Position numbers and translations under genes: made by a program. Below the pieces are notes generated by a model, which worked only from the letters and a program-made list of their open reading frames with translations, was not told the DNA's origin and did no database searches. 64,000 bases of DNA, taken from NCBI RefSeq assembly GCF_030263935.1, contig NZ_CP127162.1:2303501-2367500 (forward strand). Direction: 5' to 3'. This DNA is from Paenibacillus polygoni (GTDB taxonomy: Bacteria > Bacillota > Bacilli > Paenibacillales > Paenibacillaceae). Positions within the stretch are counted from its first letter, which is position 1. The number at the start of each line of letters is the position of its first letter. Shown piece by piece: positions 17,316 to 25,786 of this stretch.

Positions 17316-17435
17316 TAATTTGCTATACACGAATTCACACCGAGGGCTATTACCTTTGATTTTTAAAAAGGAAAGTAGAAGTGGAATCTGACCGCTAGGC
17401 CTGCGAGTTTAAGCAAGTGAAGGGGTGAAGACGAC

Positions 17436-17975
17436 ATGAAGAATCGTATACATATTTTTGGTGCATCTGGGTCAGGAACATCAACATTAGGACAAGAATT
17501 ATCAAAGCGGCTTCCACATGTCAACTTTGATAGTGATGATTATCTTTGGATCGAGAAATTTACTGAACAAAGAAAACCACCGGAAAGATTACACTCACTA
17601 ACTCAAGATCTATCTGAGTATAATCAGTGGATTTTATCAGGTGCGATATGTGGTTGGGGAAACGCCTTGAAATCAAATTTCGATTTAGTAATTTTTCTCT
17701 ATGTGCCTAAAGAAATCAGACTTCAAAGACTAAGGGAAAGAGAAATACATAGATATGGTAAAGATGTCTTACCTGGAGGATGTATGTACGAACAATCAAA
17801 GACTTTCTTAGAGTGGGCTTCCTTATATGATGAGGCTGGGTTAGAGGTAAGAAGTAAGAAGCTGCATGAAAAGTGGATGTCAGATTTAACTTGCCCCGTT
17901 CTAAGGATAGAAGGTAATAACTCTATTAGTGAGAGAGTAAACCTTGTTTTAGAATATTTGAATAATAACAAATGA
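17436..17975 (+). CDS. P-loop kinase / adenylate-kinase-like protein
   Basis: A 179-residue nucleoside-kinase fold protein. The Walker A is FGASGSGTSTLGQEL (residues 8-22), NFDSDDYLW follows as the acceptor region, and FLYVPKEIRLQRLREREIHR is the lid helix. Such proteins are often annotated as topology modulators or shikimate-kinase-like; the substrate is unknown. GTGAAGGGGTG lies before the ATG. It has normal length for the family and appears intact. Confidence 0.8.
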   Translation: MKNRIHIFGASGSGTSTLGQELSKRLPHVNFDSDDYLWIEKFTEQRKPPERLHSLTQDLSEYNQWILSGAICGWGNALKSNFDLVIFLYVPKEIRLQRLREREIHRYGKDVLPGGCMYEQSKTFLEWASLYDEAGLEVRSKKLHEKWMSDLTCPVLRIEGNNSISERVNLVLEYLNNNK

Positions 17976-18012
17976 GCAGTGATCAAAATTTATATAAGAG
18001 GAGTCCATCGGG

Positions 18013-18759
18013 ATGAATAAGCATAGTGTTTATGAAACAAACAGCTCCTATTGGGATACAAAAGGAAATGTTTTTTTAGGAGCAATTGTACTTCCTTTTT
18101 ATGGAGCATTTATCTCAGAAGAAAAATGTCAACTTTTTGGCGATGTATCAGGAAAAAAGATGTTAGAGATAGGCTGTGGTAATGGTCATTCTATGCAATA
18201 TCAGGTGGAACGTAAAGCATCTGAACTATGGGGGATGGATATATCAGAAAAACAAATTGAAAAAGCTGATCAACATTTAACGATGTGCGGTCTTTCAGCG
18301 AAATTAATCTGTTCTCCGATGGAAGAAGAATGTAACATACCAGTGGATTATTTTGATTTTGTTTATTCGATTTACGCGATCGGCTGGACAACTGATCTTG
18401 AAGGTACTTTTCTCCGAATTGCTTCTTATTAAAAAAAAGACGGCATATTTATTTTCAGTTGGTCTCATCCCATACACAAATGTGTCGTTGAAGAAAATAA
18501 TAGATTTGTTTTTAACAAGTGTTATTTCGATGAATCTTGGTACTCGGTATCTCCTGATTCTTGTCAAGGTGCGCTAACCTTATCTGATCGTAAATTATCA
18601 ACTTATGTAAATGCGTTGGCAAAAGCAGGTTTTGTTATTGAACAAATGATCGAAGAAACTGACCACGAAATAATACAATTGCATGATGACAATAATGATT
18701 TTGTGAAAAGAGCAAAAATGTTTCCTGTAACCTTCGTTATCAAAGCAAGAAAACTATAA
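18013..18759 (+). pseudogene. SAM methyltransferase interrupted by one in-frame stop
   Basis: A 248-codon class I methyltransferase (motif I MLEIGCGNGHSM; DFVYSIYAIGW). The frame is interrupted only by a TAA at 18430, where the family expects Leu in YLKKDGIF: TTA has become TAA. The same frame then continues without error (KKDGIFIFSWSHPIHKCV to PVTFVIKARKL). Most likely it is a recent nonsense pseudogene. Without readthrough it would give 139 residues lacking the C-terminal strands. GAGG precedes the ATG, and it follows the kinase gene by 37 bases. Confidence 0.82.
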
Positions 18760-18847
18760 AATATGGAAGAAGTGGTCCTAGAGTTAGTTGCTTAGCGGCT
18801 CAGGAAAGGATGGCATCTAATAACAAGTTATTGAGGAGAGTGAAGAT

Positions 18848-19204
18848 ATGAATGTTATTTTAAGTAAGGCTGGAGCAATATTTATTCCTGTAACTAACAT
18901 CATAGATGCACGAGAATGGTACTGTTCCATACTTAATCTTGAACCTAATTATGAAATAATCGCAGGTCATCTTTGTTGTATACCCTTCGATAACAATGGA
19001 TTGAATCTTGTTCTTGACAGCCAGATATACAATGAAGAATCTATCTATAAGAATCCTGCTTTCCATTTCAATACTAATGACATACAAAAAGCTTATCAAT
19101 TCTTAAGAGAACGCAAGGTCGAGTTTGTAACAGAAGTAGAGAACGGCCATTGGTTTAACTTCAAAGATCCTGATGGGAATTTATTAATGGTTTGTAAATG
19201 CTAG
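18848..19204 (+). CDS. VOC/glyoxalase superfamily protein
   Basis: A 118-residue vicinal-oxygen-chelate fold protein with two beta-alpha-beta repeats: residues 8-60 begin IFIPVTNIIDAREWYCSILN, and residues 70-118 end WFNFKDPDGNLLMVCKC. The DPDGN stretch and final metal-ligand region are typical of fosfomycin-resistance-like or glyoxalase-like proteins. The reaction is unknown. GAGGAGAG lies upstream of the ATG. A left repeat end (CATCTAATAACAAG) occurs 35 bases before the gene. Confidence 0.82.
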   Translation: MNVILSKAGAIFIPVTNIIDAREWYCSILNLEPNYEIIAGHLCCIPFDNNGLNLVLDSQIYNEESIYKNPAFHFNTNDIQKAYQFLRERKVEFVTEVENGHWFNFKDPDGNLLMVCKC

Positions 19205-19253
19205 ATTTGAAATCGGTCATCGCAGATACTAACAAAGAGAGAAGGAGGCCATT

Positions 19254-19871
19254 ATGAAAGATAAGCTTTTCTTAGAAATTAAAGAATACTTAATATCTAA
19301 ATATCAATGCCATACAGTTATTTTATATGGGTCGTATGCTACTGAAAGCTATGACGATGAAAGTGATGTTGACTTGGTTTGTTTTTATGATGAAGTAGAG
19401 AACAAGAATGATAACTCCTTTATTCTTAATAAACAGTTAGATGCATGGCTTTATAATACTGAGGAATTGAGTCACTCGGAGCAATTTTTGCATATTAGAG
19501 AAGGAATTCTTTTAATGGATGAAAGAGGACTAGGGAGGAAATTATTAGGGGAAATTGAACAACTCTATATAAAAGGACCTGACCCAATAAAAACTGATGA
19601 AGTCGAATTCTTAAAAAAATGGTTAGATAAAATGGTAAACCGCTCACTTAGAGGAGATTCTGAAGGGAATTATAGATTACATTGGTTGCTAAAGGACAGC
19701 CTTGAAATATACTTCAAATTGCAAAATAGATGGTATGTAGGTCCTAAGAAATCAATTCAGTGGTTACAAGAACATGACCAAAGAGCGTATACACTGTTCT
19801 CTAATGCTTTACATAGGAATGCTAGCAACAAAGATATCGAAATCTTAATTGATTATATTGTTAAAAACTAA
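19254..19871 (+). CDS. nucleotidyltransferase domain protein (ANT-like)
   Basis: A 205-residue protein. LYGSYATESYDDESDVDLVC (residues about 24-43) is the GSx(10-11)DxD catalytic motif of pol-beta-type nucleotidyltransferases. A helical C-terminal domain (HWLLKDSLEIYFKLQNRWY) follows, as in aminoglycoside nucleotidyltransferase relatives that adenylylate small molecules. GAAGGAGG is seven bases before the ATG. Confidence 0.82.
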   Translation: MKDKLFLEIKEYLISKYQCHTVILYGSYATESYDDESDVDLVCFYDEVENKNDNSFILNKQLDAWLYNTEELSHSEQFLHIREGILLMDERGLGRKLLGEIEQLYIKGPDPIKTDEVEFLKKWLDKMVNRSLRGDSEGNYRLHWLLKDSLEIYFKLQNRWYVGPKKSIQWLQEHDQRAYTLFSNALHRNASNKDIEILIDYIVKN

Positions 19872-19918
19872 ATTTAGCTTATCAGTTATCAGCATCATTG
19901 TTGAAGGAGAGAACTTAG

Positions 19919-20809
19919 GTGGAAGATTTGGTAATTGAACTCTACAATCCTGAAAGGGACAGAACTTTAATAAAAGCGATGTTGAATGGAAATGAACAGT
20001 ATGACGAAATTTTCAGAGCAAATGAAGGGGATTTTCAGGGGAATATAATTGTTGCGCGTTACAAAGGTGTAACTGTAGGTTTTCTTTCATTCGGTCCTTT
20101 TAGAAGACAAACCGTGACGACGATCTTTATCAGGCATGAATGTAGAAGAATGGGTATTGGCAGTGAACTTATGAAGAGAGCAAATCAATTGCTTTTAAAA
20201 AATGAGGAAGTAGAGCGTTCCATTGGAGTATGTGTGAATGGTGATCATTCTTCGCTGCAATTTATTTATAAGAATGGTTATTACATAAGTTATTCATCTT
20301 ATATCATGGAACTAGAGGGAGAATTCCCTGCCGAAAATCAAGCTTTTATCAGACCCTATGAAGAAGATGACTACATTACATGTCATAATATTAGCGAATT
20401 AGCTTTTTTCAAAATGCATGAACATATAAATATGCTTCCGTCCTATTATTATCCTCCAAATGAAAGGGAGCGCCAGCGTTTTGCGGAAGACAGAACGAAC
20501 AGATTCGTTATGCTGGTAGACGATGAAATTGTGGCAGTCGGAATAATTGACGGTAGTGAACTGAGTCATGTCTCCGTTCGTCCTGAACTTCAAGGGCGTG
20601 GATATGGAAGGACTTTTGTAACTTTTCTTGTTAACGAAATCAAGCGTCGCGGCGCAAAAACTGTGAAGCTTTGGGTACTCAAAGGTAATCCTGCAAAAAA
20701 ATTATATGAAAGTCTTGGTTTTAGAGAAAAATCATTAAACCATTGGGTAACAAAATACTATAGACCCGACACCCGTTTAAGCAGACCTCCGAGTCACTTG
20801 TTGAGCTAA
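19919..20809 (+). CDS. tandem-domain GNAT acetyltransferase
   Basis: A 296-residue protein with two GNAT domains. The N-terminal acetyl-CoA loop is HECRRMGIGSELMKRA (residues about 76-91) with motif B SSLQFIYKNGY. The C-terminal loop is PELQGRGYGRTFVTFL with motif B NPAKKLYESLGF. Both loops keep R/QxxGxG, so both sites may bind cofactor, though in many tandem GNATs only one is active. GTG start with GAAGGAGAG ten bases upstream. Confidence 0.87.
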   Translation: MEDLVIELYNPERDRTLIKAMLNGNEQYDEIFRANEGDFQGNIIVARYKGVTVGFLSFGPFRRQTVTTIFIRHECRRMGIGSELMKRANQLLLKNEEVERSIGVCVNGDHSSLQFIYKNGYYISYSSYIMELEGEFPAENQAFIRPYEEDDYITCHNISELAFFKMHEHINMLPSYYYPPNERERQRFAEDRTNRFVMLVDDEIVAVGIIDGSELSHVSVRPELQGRGYGRTFVTFLVNEIKRRGAKTVKLWVLKGNPAKKLYESLGFREKSLNHWVTKYYRPDTRLSRPPSHLLS

Positions 20810-20874
20810 TAGGTAAAAATTGAATTCGCCCATGTATCCTAAAGAAAGCGTTTTAAATGAAAGGGAGGTCAATG

Positions 20875-21288
20875 ATGTGTTGTCTTGGATGCAAACTTGC
20901 AAATCATGTAATGGAAACAAATGTTGTCTATGAAGACGATTTAATTACTTGTATTTTGGACATTGACCCATTGAATGAAGGACATACGTTAATCTTACCA
21001 AAAAGACATTATAAAGATCTCGAAGAGATCGATAAGGTAACTATTATTTCCATCATGGACGCAGCAGTAATCATATCTATAGCTCTAAAAGAAATTTATC
21101 AACCTGATGGAATATCGACCATTCAAAATGGTGGGGAATTTAACGATTTAGATCATTATCACATGCATGTATTTCCAAGATACAAGAATGATGGATTTGG
21201 ATGGGTAGAACCAATAAATAAATCTCAAACTCCATTGGACCAAGTAAAGGAAAGGATAGTTGATAAATTAAATGCAATTAGTATGTAA
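20875..21288 (+). CDS. HIT family hydrolase (array paralogue 1)
   Basis: A 137-residue HIT protein. The catalytic triad motif HYHMHVFPRY lies near residue 97, and ILDIDPLNEGHTLILPKRHY is the usual nucleotide-binding strand. CLGC at the N-terminus suggests a Zn site as in many HIT proteins. Members hydrolyse nucleoside phosphoramidates or dinucleoside polyphosphates. GGGAGG lies seven bases before the second ATG of ATGATG. A close paralogue is at 31.5 kb. Confidence 0.87.
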   Translation: MCCLGCKLANHVMETNVVYEDDLITCILDIDPLNEGHTLILPKRHYKDLEEIDKVTIISIMDAAVIISIALKEIYQPDGISTIQNGGEFNDLDHYHMHVFPRYKNDGFGWVEPINKSQTPLDQVKERIVDKLNAISM

Positions 21289-21353
21289 AACTGAAAGGAA
21301 TTAAAAAATGAATCTCAGAATTCATTCAGGAAACGCACAGACAATGCGAATAA

Positions 21354-21476
21354 GTCTCTCTAACAATTGAAATAAGTAATAATCATGTCAAAAAGCTTTG
21401 TGAGAAATTAGGATTTGTTAATCAAAATATAGAGAACCAAGATGGCGAGATTATATATAAACTAAAGTTAAAGTAA
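21354..21476 (+). pseudogene. C-terminal remnant of a GNAT gene
   Basis: Forty codons read VSLTIEISNNHVKKLCEKLG then FVNQNIENQDGEIIYKLKLK. N-NHVKKLCEKLGF is the motif B end of an acetyltransferase. A stop codon precedes the fragment and no acetyl-CoA loop is present, so only the gene end survives. A left repeat end (GACGTTGTATAACATAG) lies 95 bases further on. Confidence 0.6.
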
Positions 21477-21619
21477 ACTATAAAGAACTTGTATTAGTTA
21501 CTTTAAGAGGGCGTTACTCGTTCTTACGTCGTCGAAACTGCTCGTCAATCGCTACGGAATCTGTGACGTTGTATAACATAGTGAAGGCCGTGAAAATAAT
21601 TCTGAGAGGATGAAGTAGG

Positions 21620-22159
21620 ATGATAGCTATGCAATATAAGATCACATTACCAAGCGATTATGATATGGGGATAATCAGAGATAGAGTACAAAATAATGGT
21701 TATAAGACAGACGGTTTTGAGGATTTAAAGTCAAAACTATATCTTATAACAGAATTAGGAAACAACAAATGTTTACAAAATAGTTATTGCCCACTCTATC
21801 TTTGGAAGAATAGCAGCGGATTAAATAAATTCCTGTTTAACGGTTATTATGACAACATATTAAAATCCTTTGGATGGCAACATGTCAATATAGGAATCCC
21901 TTTGATCGACAATACTACTGATAAAATTAAAGAGAGTAAATACGTATTTGAAATTTCAAAAACAATACAGCCACAAGAAAGTTTGGATAACTTAACAGAT
22001 ATCATTCTAAATGAGATTCCTATGTTAGATCAAACAGAATATACAATAATATATAACCCAGATAAATGGGAGTATAGTGTGTTTTATTTTAACGAAGACG
22101 TTGATAAATTCGCCGATTTAAATGGAGTAGTGTATACCGTGCTGCATGTCTCTACATAG
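21620..22159 (+). CDS. DUF4865 family protein
   Basis: A 179-residue protein that starts MIAMQYKITLPSDYDMGIIR and has YCPLYLWKNSSGLNKFLFNG, FGWQHVNIGIPL and YTIIYNPDKWEY. This is the conserved pattern of DUF4865, an uncharacterised family often beside GNAT or ABM-type monooxygenase genes. GAGAGGATGAAG precedes the ATG. Function unknown. Confidence 0.78.
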   Translation: MIAMQYKITLPSDYDMGIIRDRVQNNGYKTDGFEDLKSKLYLITELGNNKCLQNSYCPLYLWKNSSGLNKFLFNGYYDNILKSFGWQHVNIGIPLIDNTTDKIKESKYVFEISKTIQPQESLDNLTDIILNEIPMLDQTEYTIIYNPDKWEYSVFYFNEDVDKFADLNGVVYTVLHVST

Positions 22160-22194
22160 AATCTTCCTGTTTTATAAGCCATTAGGATTGTGGA

Positions 22195-22214
22195 TTTAAG
22201 AACGTTATCCGAAA
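22195..22214 (+). repeat. attC-like half-site (right half)
   Basis: TTTAAGAACGTTATCCGAAA matches the repeat right end (TTTAAG ... AACGTTAT..GAAATCCG) with most of the middle lost. Confidence 0.4.
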
Positions 22215-22436
22215 GTGACTAGAGAGATCATCATTAGTATATATTATCTTTCAGAAGCATTTGGAAATAGACCGAAGTACACTTCACTTATTGAACCTTG
22301 TATTCCTTTAGCCGCTGACATGCTCTATCGTATGGGAGTTAATAAGGAACATATTAATGATCTCAATACAGAAATATATAATAATGCAAGTATTAATATA
22401 ACCGCAAAGAATACAATTCAAAGGAGAAATAAATGA
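22215..22436 (+). CDS. short open frame, doubtful
   Basis: A GTG directly after a right repeat end opens a 73-residue frame (TREIIISIYYLSEAFGNRPK onwards) that overlaps the next gene by four bases. There is no good ribosome binding site and no recognised family. It may be the tail of a decayed cassette gene, or not translated at all. Confidence 0.25.
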   Translation: MTREIIISIYYLSEAFGNRPKYTSLIEPCIPLAADMLYRMGVNKEHINDLNTEIYNNASINITAKNTIQRRNK

Positions 22437-22921
22437 GATATTCCATCAGACCTATAATAGAGAAAGATGTGCCTTTTTTATGGGATATGTTGTATGAATC
22501 ATTATATGTTCCGAAAGGACGAGAACCTTTTAATAGAAATGTGATTAAGGAACCTTTTCTATCTAAGTATGTGGAAGATTGGGGTAGAGAAGGAGATCTA
22601 GGATACATTGCAGTAAATGATGAAGGATTGTCTTTAGGATCGATCACTGCTCGATTTTTTAATGAAGATAATAAAGGGTTTGGATATGCAGGTCATGATG
22701 TACCAGAGCTTGGTATGGCTCTGAAAGAGGAATATAGAGGAATAGGAATCGGAAAGGCACTGTTACAAATGATGATTGATGGGCTTAAGGAGAAGGAAAT
22801 AAAGAAAGTATCATTAAGTGTAGATCCTGAAAATAGTGATGCAATGAAATTATATCGACGATTTGGATTTAAAGAAGTTGGCATGGTGGATACATCAATT
22901 ACTATGGTTTTAGAGCTGTAA
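22433..22921 (+). CDS. GNAT acetyltransferase
   Basis: A 162-residue acetyltransferase. The acetyl-CoA loop is KEEYRGIGIGKALLQMMI, and motif B is PENSDAMKLYRRFGFKEVG. The N-terminal strand RYSIRPIIEKDVPFLWDMLY is that of the general GNAT family. AAAGGAG lies seven bases upstream of the ATG. The substrate is unknown. Confidence 0.88.
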   Translation: MRYSIRPIIEKDVPFLWDMLYESLYVPKGREPFNRNVIKEPFLSKYVEDWGREGDLGYIAVNDEGLSLGSITARFFNEDNKGFGYAGHDVPELGMALKEEYRGIGIGKALLQMMIDGLKEKEIKKVSLSVDPENSDAMKLYRRFGFKEVGMVDTSITMVLEL

Positions 22922-22960
22922 TACAAAGAACGAAACAAATAACATGTAAGGAGCATACAG

Positions 22961-23377
22961 ATGATCGATATTCAAAGCGTAATTCCACATCGATATCCAT
23001 TTCTAATGATAGATCGAATTATAGAGATAGAAGAGAAAAGATGGGCTAAAGGATATAAGAATGTGACTGGGAACGAATGGTTTATTACTCAACCAAGTAA
23101 TCGTATGCCAAGCATGATGATCGTGGAGGCATTAGCGCAATTAGGAGCATTTGCCTTAACCAGTAGAGAGAAGAATTTGGGTTTTCTTTCATCATTGAAT
23201 GGTATAGAGTTCCTAGGTGATGCTTATCCAGGGGATCGAATTGAATTGTATTATGAAGTTGTAAAGAGTAGAAAAGGGTTTGTTTTGGGTAGAGGGGAGG
23301 CCGCTATCGGAGACCAAGTAATTATCAAGGCCGAAGAAATTATGATTTATATACAAACAGATAACAACATCAAATAA
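22961..23377 (+). CDS. FabZ-like 3-hydroxyacyl-ACP dehydratase family protein
   Basis: A 138-residue hotdog-fold protein. IPHRYPFLMIDRI carries the catalytic His, and MPSMMIVEALAQLGAF carries the catalytic Glu and the long central helix of FabZ. It lies outside any fatty-acid operon, so it is more likely an accessory dehydratase-like protein than the housekeeping FabZ. AAGGAG is nine bases before the ATG. Its last codons run into a left repeat end. Confidence 0.83.
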   Translation: MIDIQSVIPHRYPFLMIDRIIEIEEKRWAKGYKNVTGNEWFITQPSNRMPSMMIVEALAQLGAFALTSREKNLGFLSSLNGIEFLGDAYPGDRIELYYEVVKSRKGFVLGRGEAAIGDQVIIKAEEIMIYIQTDNNIK

Positions 23378-23415
23378 CAATGTATTCATGCATCAAGGTT
23401 TCCTTCTTCTCAGTC
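23357..23415 (+). repeat. attC-like left end, duplicated
   Basis: CAGATAACAACATCAAATAACAATG contains two tandem TAACA boxes at the end of the FabZ-like gene, the second followed by TATTCATGC as in intact left ends (TATATTCACG). Confidence 0.45.
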
Positions 23416-23493
23416 TGAAGTGGAAAATTTCGAATGAGTATATACTAAAATAGGATACAACAGAAACTGAAAATATAACAAAGAGGGAATATT

Positions 23494-24020
23494 ATGAAAA
23501 ATGCAGTGTAATCTCTGGACCAGCCGGGGTAGGTAAATCTACAACATCGCGAAGACTTGTGGAGACGCTAAATAGAAGTGCATATATATCTGGAGATGCG
23601 ATAAGTCATTTTCCAGTGAATGGTCGTGGTAAACCATGGCTTGATAAAAGTACTCTAGATTTAACATGGAAAAATATATTAAGCATAACTATGAATCTAT
23701 TAGATTATAAATATGATGTTGTGATAGATTATGTCTCATTCCCTAAAGAAGTAAAATGGCTTGCATCAGGTTTGAATAATAGAGAAGTCAGAATTGTATA
23801 TGTTGTACTTTTAGTAGATAAAGAAACGATAATTTTTAGGGATCAGTTAAGACCGGAAGAAGAGCGAATGGGAGAGCGAAGTTTGATTCTTTTAGATGAG
23901 TTTGAGAATGATTCTGAATTAATGGATGTTAACAAGCTCTATACACATGAATATAAAATAGAGCAATTAGCTGAAATTATAGATGGGATTTTGCAGGATG
24001 ATAAATATATCCTTAGATAA
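23494..24020 (+). pseudogene. P-loop kinase with a one-base frameshift at codon 3
   Basis: ATG with an AGAGGGA site is followed by five A residues and then stops at codon 6. With six A residues the frame reads MKKCSVISGPAGVGKSTTSR (Walker A GPAGVGKST) and continues 175 codons to TAA without error. The 527-base span plus one base gives an exact reading frame. The rest, including IDYVSFPKEVKWL and a lid-like REVRIVYV, is intact. It could be a real pseudogene, slippage at the A-run, or a sequencing error. Confidence 0.72.
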
Positions 24021-24086
24021 TTTGAAAAAGTAGATGTAAACAAGTTTGATATATGGATACAAAAACTTGGCAACAGCTATATTACG

Positions 24087-24118
24087 GCAGCCGATCAAAA
24101 CGATCGGTTGCTTTTTTT
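24087..24118 (+). terminator. rho-independent terminator
   Basis: GCAGCCGATC and GATCGGTTGC pair around an AAAAC loop and are followed by seven T residues. It lies 65 bases after the frameshifted kinase. Confidence 0.85.
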
Positions 24119-24159
24119 GAAGCCAATAGGCAGTTTGAAGTAATTGAAAGAGTGAATTA

Positions 24160-24168
24160 TGTTATAAT
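24160..24168 (+). promoter_or_regulatory. extended -10 promoter
   Basis: TGTTATAAT fits the extended -10 consensus. It lies about 50 bases upstream of the small membrane protein gene. No good -35 is seen at 17 bases, as is common for extended -10 promoters. Confidence 0.5.
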
Positions 24169-24218
24169 ATCCCAAATGATGTAAAAGGTAATATTTTTGA
24201 GCGAAGGGAGATAAATAA

Positions 24219-24392
24219 ATGGAACATGATAAAGAAATTCAAGAGATTAAAGAGCGATTGAAAAATGTGGAGAGCCAACTCAAACAAAAATCACGATTTT
24301 CTGGTTTTTCTATTACTGTGCTAATCGGTATTGTCTTTGTCGTACTATTTTTAATAGCAGTAGGCTCATATCAATTTGTATCTGGAGGTTAA
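24219..24392 (+). CDS. small coiled-coil/one-helix membrane protein, 57 residues
   Basis: Starts at ATG behind GAAGGGAG. Residues 1-27 are a charged heptad-like helix (EHDKEIQEIKERLKNVESQL), and residues about 30-52 form one transmembrane helix (FSITVLIGIVFVVLFLIAVG). No family is recognised. It has its own extended -10 promoter and a terminator 35 bases after the stop, so it is a complete single-gene unit. Confidence 0.72.
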   Translation: MEHDKEIQEIKERLKNVESQLKQKSRFSGFSITVLIGIVFVVLFLIAVGSYQFVSGG

Positions 24393-24426
24393 ACTTTTAT
24401 TAATAAAGTCTGTTATATAAGGCGTG

Positions 24427-24455
24427 AAAAGTCGTCAATAGGCGGCTTTTTTTAT
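24427..24455 (+). terminator. rho-independent terminator
   Basis: AAAAGTCGTC and GGCGGCTTTT pair (with G-U pairs) around AATA, followed by more T residues. It ends the small membrane gene unit. Confidence 0.8.
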
Positions 24456-24582
24456 TTGATATACCCATTTGTATCCATGACAAATATATTAAATGTAATC
24501 TTGTTTCGACTCGACCATGGAATAATCCTTAGGGTATTAGTAGATCGGTATGGATAAGCAAGGAAGTAAGGGTGTGGGAAAT

Positions 24583-25008
24583 ATGAACAAGATGAAAAGA
24601 ATAATGATTCCATTCGTTATTGTTCTCATTATCTTAGTAGGATTAACTATATTCGAATTTTTCGTTTTGCACTTGCTAGGTTTGCAGTATAAATCCGCTG
24701 GTGGTTTAATATTATTCTTTGTTCTATATCTACTCCTAGAAATACCTCTCTCATTGATTACAGATGCAATGCCTAAAGCATTAAAATCGGTGGGGATTAT
24801 TAAATCAAGCAAAGGATGGTTACCCCTAACTTTGGATACAGGGTTGCCATTTATTTTAATCCTATTACTTGATGCCTTCATCAGCGATATAACGATAACA
24901 TGGCAAGGAGCTATGATATTCTCATTAGTTACCGGAATCATTAGTAGGAAGGTAAAAGAGAGTGAAAAGGAGCCGCCAGTCTGGATAGTATTGAAATCGA
25001 AAAAATGA
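24583..25008 (+). CDS. YrvL-like membrane protein
   Basis: A 141-residue protein with four hydrophobic segments. LILFFVLYLLLEIPLSLITD, PKALKSVGIIKSSKGWLPL and LDTGLPFILILLLDAFI resemble the YrvL/YvrL family, linked in Bacillus to negative control of sigma-O. The family call is from memory of its pattern and is moderate. I prefer this ATG to one 33 bases upstream because of AAGGGTGTGG before it. The C-terminus is charged. Confidence 0.6.
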   Translation: MNKMKRIMIPFVIVLIILVGLTIFEFFVLHLLGLQYKSAGGLILFFVLYLLLEIPLSLITDAMPKALKSVGIIKSSKGWLPLTLDTGLPFILILLLDAFISDITITWQGAMIFSLVTGIISRKVKESEKEPPVWIVLKSKK

Positions 25009-25150
25009 GAAGTGAAATAGAGTTTAAGGAAAAGTATTGATTATCATGATTAAAGCTAGGATTATTATCGAGTGAAAAGCGCTAATATGATCATAAATAA
25101 CAAGTATGCTGGTCTACAATTCGAGGCTCTAGAATTCTCAACCTTGCGTT

Positions 25151-25330
25151 CTATTCCATCTTTTTTGTTTTCCATATGATTATGCTTAAAAATGTAACAA
25201 GAAATATACAGGCTAGAGCTAAATATAGGAATGAAAAGTCCCTGTTTTTAAAGTAACGAAATAAAAGCCCACCTCCGAATATTACAATACCCCCAACACT
25301 AACATGCATTAAATTATCGATCTTTTTCAA
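25151..25330 (-). CDS. small two-helix membrane protein, 59 residues
   Basis: On the - strand a TTG preceded by AGGGGAGAG opens a 60-codon frame. Two hydrophobic helices (MHVSVGGIVIFGGGLLF and FLYLALACIFLVTFLSIII) are joined by a charged RYFKNRD turn and end in WKTKKME. No family is recognised. An ATG seven codons in is an alternative start. Hydrophobic periodicity and charge placement support a real gene. Confidence 0.55.
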   Translation of the reverse strand: MKKIDNLMHVSVGGIVIFGGGLLFRYFKNRDFSFLYLALACIFLVTFLSIIIWKTKKME

Positions 25331-25401
25331 TCTTTTACACTCTCCCCTAGCCTAATTATTTGTTCATTTGATCCATTATCTAATAAGATACTTTAAAATA
25401 G

Positions 25402-25445
25402 AAAGGTCGGATACCTTAGATATTAAGGAATTCGACTTTTTTGTT
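25402..25445 (+). terminator. terminator-like hairpin
   Basis: GTCG/CGAC outer and CCTTA/TAAGG inner arms form an interrupted stem, followed by TTTTTTGTTT on the + strand. No + strand gene lies close upstream, so it may serve a lost gene. Confidence 0.5.
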
Positions 25446-25624
25446 TAAATCTTTGGTAGGGCACATAGATTCTTTATAGAAAGAATCAAAAAACTCTATT
25501 AATTTTTATTCAACACATGAAAAATTCACAATAATATTAGCCGGAATCTAGATAACTTCCTACAAATCCAAAACTTTACGAGTATCTTGAAATGTATCAA
25601 ATGCGATTTTGACAAAACCAAATA

Positions 25625-25652
25625 TTGTAAAAAGACTGAAATGTAGTAAAAT
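25625..25652 (+). promoter_or_regulatory. sigma-A promoter, copy 1 of a duplicated element
   Basis: TTGTAA, 16 bases, TAAAAT. The surrounding 45 bases (ACCAAATATTGT..AAA ... TGTAGTAAAATA.TTAT) recur upstream of the serine hydrolase at 29.5 kb. A leader of about 130 bases follows, with GAGAC/GTCTC around AAACGTTT. Confidence 0.55.
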
Positions 25653-25786
25653 ACTTATCAATACTCAGAGACACAAACGTTTCAGTCTCCCCCAGATACG
25701 AGTGTTTCTAACACAACTATTTACTTCGATGATCATGATCTAGAGGCTGCAGTGCAAAGACTATAAAACGAAAGAAGGATAACCGT

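Larger units (their letters stand above)
25009..25786 (+). other. 778-base stretch without a + strand gene
   Basis: It holds a small - strand membrane gene (25151-25330), a terminator-like hairpin (25402-25445) and the promoter and leader of the GNAT gene (from 25625). The remainder, including 25450-25600, shows nothing I can assign. No clear repeat end is present. Confidence 0.5.
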
